NCBI GenBank assembly: GCA_963978545.1
Contig: OZ021732.1
Span: forward strand, 62,348,714 to 62,412,713
Length of the DNA: 64,000 nucleotides
Reading direction: 5' to 3'
DNA from: Linyphia triangularis
Taxonomy: Eukaryota; Arthropoda; Arachnida; Araneae; Linyphiidae
Of this stretch, positions 50,919 to 61,280 are shown in pieces. The position numbers and the translations under genes were made by a program. Below the pieces are notes generated by a model. The model was not told the origin of the DNA. It saw only the letters and a program-made list of their open reading frames with translations, and made no database searches. Numbering within the stretch: the stretch's first letter is position 1; each line of letters starts with the position of its first letter.

Positions 50919-51890
50919 ATGAAACAATTAATGGAAATGATTGCTGGAATAAAAGCCGGACAAGAATCCACGGCCGCAGAAATAAAAGCCGGACAAGAAT
51001 CAACCGCCGCTACAATCGCCGCTGGTCAAGCCCGTCAAGAAACGACAAATGCCGAACTCGCCGCTGCAATCGCCACCTGCCGAGAATCCACATCAGCAGC
51101 TATAATTGGGATTAAAGAAGAAATGCAATCCGAACTGGCTACAATGGTGGAATCTACGATAATAGAGACTACTACAAGTGTTCTACAATCGGTAAAAGAA
51201 GAGGTTCTGAGTGAAGTAAGAAAAGGAACCAGTGAGAGTTTTGAGGCGGTTAATGGGAAAGTTGACTGCTTCGGAGAAAAGGTTTCTACAGTGAAAGAAG
51301 ATATTGTGACTGTGAGGAATGAAATCGAAGAAAAGGTTTCCACCATGAAAGAGGAACAGGAAAAGTTTCATGACGCTGTTGAAGAAAGGCTACGGAAAAT
51401 TGAAATGGGGGAAGCTATGACCGTTGCAACGCCTAAATGGGATAATGTTTCCACTCCCTTCATTGCGCCACTTTCCAACATCAAAGTAGCCACTTTTGAT
51501 GGGAGGTCGTCTTGGTGCGTTTATCAAACGCAGTTTGAAATTATTGCTTCTGCGAATGGTTGGGACGATACTTCGAAAGCATTCCATCTCGCAGCATCTC
51601 TTCGAGGTGAAGCTGCTGACATTTCACAGACACTACCTGAAGAGAAGCGGGGAGAATTCGTGGCGCTGGCAAGTGCGTTGGAGCTAAGGTTTGGTGAGCA
51701 GCATCTTAAGGATTACAACAGACTGCAACTGAAAGTGAGACAGCAGAAGGCCAATGAAATTCTTCAAGAATTGGCATCGGATGTAGAAAGACTGTCGCTC
51801 CTCGCTTTCCCTGACTGTCCCCCGGATGTACGAGACGATCTTTCTCTGCAGTATTTCATCGACGCTATTCAAGATCCCGATGTGCAATAG
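50919..51890 (+). pseudogene. Ty3/gypsy gag (323 codons open)
   Basis: Residues 1-45 are a repeated A-G-Q-E-S-T-A-A motif, followed by a long predicted coiled coil (about 45-160), then the retrotransposon Gag capsid-like domain (about 175-320: F-D-G-R-S-S-W, Y-Q-T-Q-F-E, R-G-E-A-A). An earlier ATG at 50890 opens a frame that ends after ten codons, suggesting a 1-nt loss near 50915. The frame stops at a TAG (51888-51890) but the same frame continues with gag-like text, then a TGA near 51985, then the 475-codon frame from 51990. Confidence 0.88.
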
Positions 51891-51989
51891 GCGGTAAGGT
51901 TATCCCAAAACAAAAACCTGAAGTCAGCCCTTGTGTACGCCATGAGAGTGGAAGCCGCACAGCTAGCTTCTGGAAAAGACCGTTGATAT

Positions 51990-53417
51990 GTGTGTGGTGC
52001 ATTAGCCGAGGATTCTTCTGACTTTGTCACCAGTAAGCTTCGAGAACTGGAGAGCAAAATTGATCGAATGATGAGAAGCTATCCCGGAGCCAGGGATCGA
52101 AGGACCAGAGTCATTTGCTGGCACTGCAAACGGGAAGGGCATATACGACGTAACTGCCTTGATTTGAAAAAGAGAAGGGATAACACTACCACGGAATCTC
52201 AACAACTGAATCTAAGAAGATGCCATCTCGCAGGGCAGAAGCTGCAATGTAGAACGGGCGAAGCCCCGACCAGTCGTTTCCACGTTTCATCCCGACAAAT
52301 AGGAAACCAGGGTTTATTCGTGAAGGGGGAGATCAACGGAACTCCATGTCGTCTAATCGTCGATTCGGGAGCGAACGTAACGATCGTAAGGACGGACGTG
52401 GCTCGTCGCCTGAACAGCCGACTCCTCTACACAGCGCCCTCTGTTTCTCTACAAACTGTGTCTGGTGGTAATATCTCTGTGCATGGGAAATTGCAAGTGG
52501 ACATTGCCCTTGGATTTAACACCTACAAGCACACCGTTTATGTTGCCGAAATTGTAGATCCATGCATTCTCGGACTAGACTTTTTGAAGAAAAATGGAAT
52601 TACGCTGAATTTTGAGAAAAGCAAGCTGCAAACATGGAGAGGCGAAGTTCCTTTGCACGATCTAGACATGAAAGAGCTGTGCGTATATCGGATTATGGCT
52701 CATGAAGACAATATCATAGAGAATGCTGAAGAGTCCACATCTATGAAAAGTACCTCACCAGCCTCGGAAAGAGAACCGAAGAAAGTGACGTTGATGAAAC
52801 CCTCCCAGGAAGTGGTTCATGTGGAAATGGACAAAGTTAGTGAAGAGGGAATCGACATCCGTACTCCTGTTACAAGCATCGAACGGAGGTCCCGGGATCT
52901 ATCAGCTGCACCGGCGGATGATTCGGACGCAATCTCAAAACCATATAATCAGCAAGATGGGGATCAGAAACTTTCACCGCTTCTGTTGGCATACGGGAGT
53001 GCAACTCACGAGACCACCGGATTTTCTCCATCTCTAACGATGTGTGGAAGAGACCTTAGGCTCCCCAGCAACCTCCTCTTTGGACAACCACCGGACACTC
53101 CTTCCTCGCCTGTCCAGTATCTAGATGATCTGCAGGCACGTTTGGAAGCCGTACATCGGTTCGCCAGAGAGAGAAACAACATCATGACGGAGCGCATGAA
53201 GATCCGATACTATGCCAAGGCCATGGACCGTTCATTCCAGGAAGGTGACAAACGTCGGAAAGGACTCTCCCCTAAGCTCCAGACGAACTGGGAAGGGCCG
53301 TATGGGGTTCTTAAGATGATCAACGACGTCGTGGTGAGAATTCAACGGACACCTTCCTGTAAACCTAGAGTTGTACACTACAATAGGCTAGCCCCATATT
53401 ATGGTAGAAGTCATTGA
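51990..53417 (+). pseudogene. Zinc knuckle-protease fused to integrase C-terminus (475 codons open)
   Basis: In frame with gag. Residues 45-58: knuckle C-W-H-C-K-R-E-G-H-I-R-R-N-C. About 110-210: aspartic protease (L-I-V-D-S-G-A-N-V-T-I-V and I-L-G-L-D-F-L). After a short linker (about 230-320) the sequence jumps to the end of integrase: Y-G-S-A-T-H-E-T-T-G-F-S-P, then the C-terminal domain with L-S-P-K-L-Q-T-N-W-E-G-P-Y. The whole RT, RNase H and integrase catalytic core are gone, but the junction preserves the frame. The element could move only with enzymes from a relative. Confidence 0.92.
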
Positions 53418-53469
53418 ATGGCTTAAGGACTTCACTGCCCGGGACGTGCAGTCTTTAAGAAGGGGGAAA

Positions 53470-53932
53470 TGTTGCAAAAAATTGTCTGTATATATTGTAA
53501 ATAGTGACGTATTATTTTAAAATTCTATTGTAATTTATTTTTATCTTATTTTATTTATTAATAGCGATTATACAGGTTAGAAAAAGGTGGCAACACCTAA
53601 AGCAATCGAGAGAGTTCGAGATGTTTCTTTTCCAACGAATTGGCTGGAAATTTCGCGAATGTCTCACGCGCTTGTATATAAAAGACTGGAGAACGGGAAA
53701 GTTTTCAGATTGACTTCGGACTTCGTTGAAAGCTGATCGCTTTGTTTACCTATTGGAGTGAGCTTGTATAATCGCTGAATTCGAAGTTATTTTTGTTGAA
53801 GCTTGTGTTGAAGCTTGAGAGTAATTAAACTGGTGCCTGTGAATAAATTTTGTGAGTTTTCTGAAGAGAGAATAAATATTTTTAAACCGTGAAAACTGTG
53901 CCATCATTGCCTCAGTGGAAAAATTCATAACA
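53470..53932 (+). repeat. 3' LTR, 463 bp
   Basis: Near-identical partner of 50396-50857. Preceded by the purine tract at about 53457-53469. Confidence 0.93.
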
Positions 53933-54088
53933 ATATCTATACATATATTAAATAAGAGGTGCGTTCGGAGAATCCAAAGAATGTATATACGTTTTAATAT
54001 CTAAAAACACATTTTAAACGCAACATCCACTGTTGCATTGCCATTATGTCAATGAATCAAATGGTCAGAAATAGTTTTATTTACTTAC

Positions 54089-54549
54089 CCCTTTTTCACA
54101 AACTCTGCCCATTTTTCAACCATGAATGCGCTAACGTAAGCTTCAATCCGCTTTACTCTTGTGGCTTCCGGGATTGGTTTTCCAAAGACATACTTCACCT
54201 CATCAAAATGTGTAACGCCCATCCAGTCTGCCCACGGAGAACTCCTTGGACGATAATTGAAGTAGTAAATATATGCATTTTTACACTTGTCCTGCCATTT
54301 TTCGGCGATATACTGGGTAGGACAATGGTACAGAATATTTCCCAACGCAGTGAACACTTGAGTTCTGATTTCGTAGTCCACGTCGTCTTTTAGATCGTCT
54401 GGAAGGTAGTAGCTAACGACGGAATCCGGGTCCGATAAGCCCTGACTTGAAGCTGCTGTCCGTATTATATGTTCACCCAGAGTTCTGTTTAAATGCGCAT
54501 TCTTCTCACCGTAAAAACCAAAGATGTCTTGATATTCATAAGCAGTCAG
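54089..54549 (-). CDS. Acetylcholinesterase-like carboxylesterase (right gene), penultimate coding exon with catalytic His
   Basis: The acceptor (CTCTCCTTTTTCCAG) precedes 54549; the donor GG|GTAAGT lies at 54088. It encodes 153 codons plus 2 nt and joins exon 59394-59213 in phase 0 and exon 47496-47370 in phase 2. The text aligns end to end with the C-terminal half of acetylcholinesterases: Y-H-C-P (half of the C-terminal disulphide), A-Y-I-Y-Y-F-N-Y-R, then W-M-G-V-T-H-F-D-E-V-K-Y-V-F-G. The His of G-V-T-H (codon 54208-54210) is the catalytic His. The exon ends in the usual W-x-x-F-x-K-x-G. So this paralogue, unlike the left one, keeps this triad residue; its serine lies on exons outside the window. 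Confidence 0.93.
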
Positions 54550-55299
54550 CTGGAAAAAGGAGAGTGAATAGCAAGTAAGTTTGAAATTTTGACTTTTATT
54601 GAATAATACTAGTAAACCCACGCGGTAGCGCATTTAAAATTAATGAATTAAATAAAAGTATTATTGTTATTTTATATGTAGTTCTTCACTTTAAACAATT
54701 CTCTTCATTATTTGTTGACTTATTGTTAAATTCTTCAAATGGATACTATACTATGATGGATACGTGAGACTGACGTGAGGATACGTGAGTTCATTTCCAG
54801 ACTGACCAGCTAAACGAGCTGCGTTCTGCTATACTGGTAGTTCATCAGAGTTAAATATTGTCGTAATATTTAGTGTTTTGTAAAGTACATTACGCGGTTC
54901 GTACAGAATTTGAATATTTACAAATATTCGACAGTTCAAATCTAAAATCAAGATAATCATTAATTCCATAATTCTATTAATCAATAACCAGACTGAAACT
55001 TAATCTTACTTGTTTACCAAACACAGCAAAATAGTATGTAAATCAAACAAGTATACATCCACAAATGACATTATCTGAAAAGTCAAGCATCCAAAATAAT
55101 TGACAATTAAGTTAAGATTATGTTCCTATAATTTCAAGTACTCATTGCATTACTAAACTGTTTACAATAAATTACAGTAAGTTGGACATTGCAAGCATAA
55201 TTTAACAAAGTACTGGCTGAGAAGCAAGGAAGATGTATTTCCTTCTGCTTGATGATGATCTTCTCACTGCTTGATGTCTAGCGTCTCGTAAATATGTGT
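54550..55299. other. Intron of the right esterase gene, no feature seen
   Basis: AT-rich intronic sequence between the penultimate exon and transposon T2. Nothing recognised. Confidence 0.5.
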
Positions 55300-57281
55300 G
55301 GAGTAGAGTAGTTAAAATAAAAAAAATAAAAAAAAATAAAAAAAATTAAATGCATTAGCTAAAAAAGTTGTTACATATCTTGATAAGAAAAACTGTACAA
55401 AAATTGAAAAGATATATATATATCTTCCGATCGCGCATTCACCTCAAAGTTTGGAGAAAATACAAAAAATAACTATTTTTCCTACATTTTTTTCAAATTT
55501 TTAAATATTATATATTTGAAAGGGCAGTAGTTTTCAATGTGTAGTGAAAGGGTGGTGTAACACAGGAATACATTGTTCTATGCATTTTTTAAAACATACA
55601 TTAATAATTAAAAATATTCCAAAATACATTTTTTTGGAAAAAAATTATTTTTCTAAGAAATGAGTACTAACATTATTTCTTACATATTTTTGTTAAAATT
55701 GTTTTATTTACTTCCAGAACAAACCACTTCAAAGTTTTGAATAAATGCAAAAAATACCTTTTTTTCCATCAATTTATAGAGTATACCAATCACAAAATTA
55801 TCGAGTTACATAAATGTGTATTGTGTGGAATGAAGTAGAAGAAAATCAAATACTACTTGGAAAAAAATCAATTTAGTAATTATTCAATAATATTCGTTCG
55901 AGCATAACATTTGAAACGTTGATAAAAACTGTGTTTTGGCGGGTTTCAATCTGGATGGCCTTTCTCGTTGGCGCCTTCTCTTTCTTTGAAGCTCATACAT
56001 TTACTTGCTTATTCTTTGGATCATAGCGCACATAGCTGTGATTGAAACTTCAATATTGGCTGGAAATAATCTGACATATCAAATTGCACGTTGCGGGACC
56101 ACTACAGTGTGGGATATATGCCCTATACTTCAATGAACTACAATTCAGACACCTATTTAAACACGTAGATATTACTACAACAAGACCAATATCTTTCAGT
56201 GGAAACATAGATAAAAAAATTTAAGAACTGTGAAGTCACGTGTTGAATGTTTAATTCCTCAAGTTAAGATGAAAGTACTGAGCACAGATCAGTTAGATCT
56301 TCTTCAAATTTCTGCTGCGATTAGATCAGGCCAATGACTTAGCAGCTTCGCAACCCAATCCCCTTTCACACTCCAGATAGCTAACAACAGAAAACAGAGT
56401 ACTTAAACTATATGTGAGTGAATGTAAACTATCGGATGAACTCAAGCAAGCGGTATTCTTTACTTTGAATTGTTACATGCCACATTTATTTCGAATTATA
56501 TAATAAAAGTTAATTTTCTGAAAGACCCAAGATCATATATGAGGCAACTCGATTTTCTCGATACCTCTCTGAATATTTACTGGAAGTTTTAAACTCTGTT
56601 ATTGAACGAAATGCTTCCTTCCCTCAGCCAAAAAAATTAATTTCGGCAATGATTTTGTACGAAAGGAGAGATGTAAGAGAACTGGGTCATCGGGTTATGA
56701 AATCTCTAGAACTTTGCTAAAGAAAGACAATCTGGCATTTTAGGGCAACCAAAGTTAAGTTTATTTCCACTTGTTACGTAGACATAATTAATTGGAATGC
56801 TTGTAATAGGACTTCTCCTTTGTTAAGGAAAGTAACGAACGAACATTTGTTAGTAAAGATTGGAGCTTCCGAGGTAGCACAGTTGTATTGGAGGAAATAT
56901 GGGAAGACTGGAAGATTGGCTAATTCTGGCCGAGCATAGTTCCAAAATACACGATTTTTCAACAAGCAAACAAGTCAAAAGTATTTTTAATTATTAAAAT
57001 GATTTTTAAAAATTCATAGAATAGTGTTTTCCTGTGTTACCACTCTTTCACTACACATTTCAAACTATTGAAATATATAACGTTTAGAAATTTCAAAAAA
57101 TTTAGGAAAAATAGTTATTTTTTGTATTTTCTTCAAACTTTGAGGTGAATGCGCGTTCGGAAGATATTATTATTATTATTATTATTATTTTTTACAGTTT
57201 TGCTTATCAAGATATGTAACAATTATTGTCACTTCATGCGTTTCAAAAATAATTTTTTTTCTTTTTCGAACCACCCTAGTG
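55300..57281. mobile_element. DNA transposon T2, same family as T1 and T3
   Basis: The right end reads CCACCCTAGTG followed by TA; the left end near 55300 is less clear. Arms 55340-55620 and 56975-57240 are inverted copies (shared ATATCTTGATAAG, GAGGTGAATGCGCG and ACACAGGAA). Decayed transposase lies inside. The terminal word (reverse) CACTAGGGTGG matches the T1 terminus CATTAGGGTGG. It lies in the intron between the last-but-two and penultimate esterase exons. Confidence 0.7.
56400..56725 (+). pseudogene. T2 transposase remnant
   Basis: In the plus frame about 56560-56720 reads S-R-Y-L-S-E-Y, V-I-E-R-N-A-S-F and later E-R-R-D-V-R-E-L-G-H-R-V. This matches the block in the T3 remnant that reads Y-P-V-I-F-H-N-A-Y-F ... 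D-E-R-S-H-I-R-A-L. Frames are broken upstream. Confidence 0.55.
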
Positions 57282-59212
57282 TAGGGGCGAATCTTTGATT
57301 CCATAGGCAGGAAATCTGCAAACACCGGGAGAGGTCTAGGCAGATATAGTCAGGTCATCAAGGGTCAGGCAAGAATCAAGAATGATCTCCCTCTTTAAAG
57401 CAAAGTACTTTTCGTACTTTCATAGGACCACCATTCTTTTTTGATTTACTGATTCCAAGAATACGTGTCACGCACTTATATGTATGACATTAGACACTCT
57501 CTATTGGTCAAATCGAACATGGGAAAACCCCACCTACCAAAATAAACGTAAATATTTGCACCCAGCTGATAAAACTTAGGGGATGTGTAGAAACTGCAAA
57601 CCTCGGACGCCCCTCTTACCAAATCGCGAAAAGATTTCTGATTTACCTCATGAGAGATATTGTATACTATTGTTGAGTGATATAATGAAACGTGATTTGG
57701 AAAGCAGAACTGCGCACGACATGACCCCTGTAGCAGGTCAGTCTGGTGATAAATCGTATCTCTTGTACACATTACTAAGTATCCAATGGAACTTTTTTGA
57801 TATTTGTTCATCAACAAACAATGAAGGAAATTGCTTTAAGTGGAGAAGTACAACTTTAAAACACTAATACTTTTATTTATTGTAGTTTAATGTATGACAG
57901 AAAAGGAGGAGATTATTATCATACTGAGTACACACATCTCAATGCATAGAGTACCCTTCACATACAGTCCCCTCCCCCCCCCTCATGGAGTACCAATATA
58001 TTCTCTACGTAGATTTGTCTTTTATTGAGTAAAAAAAAAAAAAAAAAAACTTCGATTTTCATACAAATTACACATTGTACATTTGTAATTAATCTATTCG
58101 TCAGGTCTTAACCTTTAAATTGGTACATCATTAAACAATTTTAGTTTTATATAAAGAGAAAGAAGTGATTGTCTCAAAGCAAGGGGGGAAAAATGTTCAA
58201 GATAATATAAAAGACAGTTCTCAATTTCACAAAAAGGACAATGCATTGCGAAAATATAAGTGAGAATCTGTCAACGTAATGTAAGTTGAAGATTCAATTT
58301 TTTAAATAACTAATACAGCAATAACAGTTATATTTTTAGGCTTTTGTTACAAGCCTTTACTAATACTAAACCAATACTTAATTCTGTTTTAGGTTATTAT
58401 TTGTATACGTTGCGTACCTCTCCTCTGTATGGTACTCTTAAGTGAAAAGAAGTAGATAAGAATAGAGTAACTTTCATTTTACTGATATCAAAAAAAGGAA
58501 ACGAAAATGTGAGACATTTCAAATTACTTTAAATATGAGATATATATGTTTACAAAACAAATTATAATTTTATATTACACACATTACTTGCTTATAAAGA
58601 CACAAATTAACTATAATTAACCGGAGTCAATATTTTGTAAATTATGCCATGGTAAATTATTCCCAAAGTTTGGATAAATGTTAACCATAATTATCGAAAA
58701 GCATATCACTAAAAGCACCGTTTTGGTGGAGTTTTTTTTTTTTTTTTTTTTTTTTCCCCTTCCAAAAGACCCATTCAAGAATTATCGCAAAAAATATCGC
58801 CAAACTGGCTATTTTTTCTACATGGATGATGAAAATATAAAAACTGTAAATGACCCAAATTGTCATCAGTATTATAGTGTAATTGAAAGCTGTGCGATGT
58901 TGCACACCCCTAGTTACATAAGCTTCGCTCACATAGCGCTATCTGGTCTAATAGAACACTTCTTCAATTGCCAAGCGATTGTCCGTCTCAAGATACTTCT
59001 CGTAGTTTAAAAGGTTTTTATTTCAATCGTATTCATACCCATTGTCATCTATCAAGGTAGTTCAACCTCTACCTGCACACAAAAGACCATACATACTCAC
59101 TTGCTTTTTTTCGGATGATGGTAACATAACATTTTCGAGAACATGTTGATAATTCTCAAATTTTATCTTTTTGAACATAAAGTTTCTTGAATTTCCTGCT
59201 TAGGGAACTCAC
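57282..59212. other. Intron of the right esterase gene, no gene
   Basis: Contains 58680-58935, an inverted partner of 23640-23870, and homopolymer runs (A near 58031-58049, T near 58732-58755). A 113-codon minus frame (57817-57476) has no motif and no family I recognise. Confidence 0.5.
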
Positions 59213-59394
59213 CAGATACGACCCTTCATCCTGGTTGGCCCCTATGAGCAGTTGGTTGCAAGGAAATTCTCCATTTTTCAAAGCATCTCGAGGGTTCGTT
59301 TTAAAGGTGTCATCTCCCCACTGAGGATATAAATAAGGAGAGGATTTGGGTCCAAGTTCATATTCACCATACATTATATCTGCAGTAGGTTTTC
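59213..59394 (-). CDS. Acetylcholinesterase-like carboxylesterase (right gene), exon with catalytic Glu
   Basis: The acceptor TTTCTTTGCAG precedes 59394; the donor CTG|GTGAGT lies at 59212. Two bases complete a split codon, then 60 codons in phase 0 to the next exon. It reads P-T-A-D-I-M-Y-G-E-Y, then P-R-D-A-L-K-N-G-E-F and L-L-I-G-A-N-Q-D-E-G-S-Y-L. The Glu of D-E-G (codon 59225-59227) is the acidic member of the esterase triad. The preceding exons, with signal peptide and nucleophile, are not found between here and the right edge, so they lie outside the window. Confidence 0.92.
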
Positions 59395-59784
59395 CTGCAA
59401 AGAAACGAATGACAATATGTTAAGTGACGATATACTAATACAATCTATTATAATAACCTCTCGTGTTAAATTACCCCAATCTTTCTTGTTCGTTACTAAA
59501 ATTCGTGTTGAGTAAATGCTTAATAAATAAAAATTCCACTATTCCACAAAAACTCAGTTTTTATAAACCACCACACTAACTCTACTTATTCGTTTTAAAA
59601 AGCAGCTAACCTCAATGTCATGGTTAAAAATGACATTTTGAATCTCGAGCGAACAAATTCAGATTTGGTAAATCATTCTGTAAATATTTAAAGAGTGTAG
59701 AGTTTAATTATTTCCCGTCTCACTTGCACGAGACATGAGCAAGTCACGTTTCATGCATAGTATAACCAAGAATAGTATCTACTA
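59395..59784. other. Intron of the right esterase gene, nothing seen
   Basis: AT-rich sequence between the exon's acceptor and the Helitron copy. Confidence 0.5.
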
Positions 59785-61019
59785 CTAGGGGGCTCCGCCC
59801 CCTGCTCGCTGACGCTCGCCAACCCCCTGGATTGCTATGCAATCCCCTTGGCTCGCTTTGCTCGCCTCAAAGTAAAGCATTTAAAATATGCCCTAGCAAA
59901 AATCTATTTCGGCTGCATAATGCCATGAAACTGAAAACGTTTTATTATTTATGAAAAGCCAGAATACTTGCCACGTCATTATCCTACTGCTGTCGAGATG
60001 CGTTAAACAGGGACATTATGGCAACTTAGTAGAAAGTTCTTGGAAAACAACAAAAATAAACAGTATCGTACATATATTTAAAAGAGATCGGTTATTTCAT
60101 TGAACAATTAAAATTTACGTGTCGGTTTCGTATGAAATGCCAAAATAATTAAAGTTGCTTATCGAAATTTCTTAACGAAGCAATCATATGTTCAAATAAT
60201 CTTTTTTGCGATACTTAGAAAATAAAATAAAACAGTGAAAGGCCAATTATCCGGCATTCAATCAACCGTAATTTTTTGAAAATCAAATTCGGCGAGAAAA
60301 TTAGCCCTATTTTGCCAAAAGTTTTATTTTTATTTTTTTTTTATTTCATATGAGATTTTGAAGTTGAGTGGGTGGTTTTATTGGTTATTTTGATAGTTTT
60401 CAATTCGTAATAGCTGAATTTGCACTGATTAGAAATGAATATAGGTTCAGATTTACTGCACAATGCCTCTTAGCGACTTTTTGAAATTTGGCGATTTAGC
60501 GCTGAATTCAACCCGGCAACCTCCGGAACATGTTCCAGCAGATAACTTTTCCGAAAAGTCTGGTTTATCCGGAATGCTAATACAAAAGAAATGTACACAT
60601 CTTGGAACTATTTATTCTTGCATCATCACAAATATTAAATCAATAAGTTTTAAATAGGCAATAATTTATTTGTTTTGTTTTGAAACCACCGACTGTCTAT
60701 TTCTGCCACTTATAAAGTGCTTAACACAGCCAAATACGTCTCGTAAATTTGAGCATCTAGAAGAATACGAGATCGAAATCTTCTAGGCAATAATTTATAT
60801 TAAGAAAAACAAAATATAGTGAATCCAAGTTGTTGCTGTTGCCAGATGTATTAGTCAAATTTCAAAAGATATATTGCGATTGGTTGGTTTGCTGAATTTG
60901 GAAATTCGTGTATAAAGTACATTTAGAAGATTTGTAATCGGATATTTGAAGTCGTTGCCATTCTGCTCACAGAAATACAGCCAAATTTGAACGTTACATA
61001 AGAGAATTATATATATAGA
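59785..61019 (-). mobile_element. Helitron-type element copy B, uninterrupted (1.2 kb)
   Basis: On the minus strand it starts TCTATATATATAATTCTC after an A and ends with the hairpin GGGGGCGGAGCCCCC plus TAG before a T. It holds single copies of the three targets used in copy A: 60926-60935 (LINE), 60462-60467 (BEL/Pao) and 60031-60043 (SINE). It also has about 140 bp near 60650-60800 missing from copy A. No coding capacity. Confidence 0.8.
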
Positions 61020-61280
61020 TAGAGCTCAGAAGAGACATTGTTATGATGTGATGCATTGAAGGCTGATAGAGTGGGATAAATTATGATCTATAGGAAAAAA
61101 AACATTACCCAGTACATAAATGCATTCCCCACGACCTTGCAGTCATTACTTTTGTCGCTTTTTGGGTGGTGACATGAACATGAATGCGTTTCAATTGCCA
61201 CAGAATAATGCAAAATACCATAAATCCATTAGAACATTGAAATGATTTAAAGAAAACCATGCCATTTGAAGTGGCCTATT

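Larger units (their letters stand above)
50396..53932 (+). mobile_element. Ty3/gypsy LTR retrotransposon, internal-deletion derivative
   Basis: Complete ends: LTRs at 50396-50857 and 53470-53932 (TGTTGCA...CATAACA), 4-bp ATAT target duplication (50392-50395 and 53933-53936), primer site after the left LTR, and a purine tract (AAGAAGGGGGAAA) before the right LTR. The internal part is only about 2.6 kb: gag and protease are present, reverse transcriptase, RNase H and most of integrase are missing. About eight base differences between the LTRs by eye suggest a fairly recent insertion. It sits on the opposite strand in the last intron of the right esterase gene. Confidence 0.92.

Noticed and set aside
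51035..51346. 103-codon minus frame rich in Ser and Thr
   Set aside because: Antisense shadow of the gag coiled coil.
57476..57817. 113-codon minus frame inside the esterase intron
   Set aside because: No esterase or other family motif, no splice phase compatible with the neighbouring exons, whose phases already match each other.
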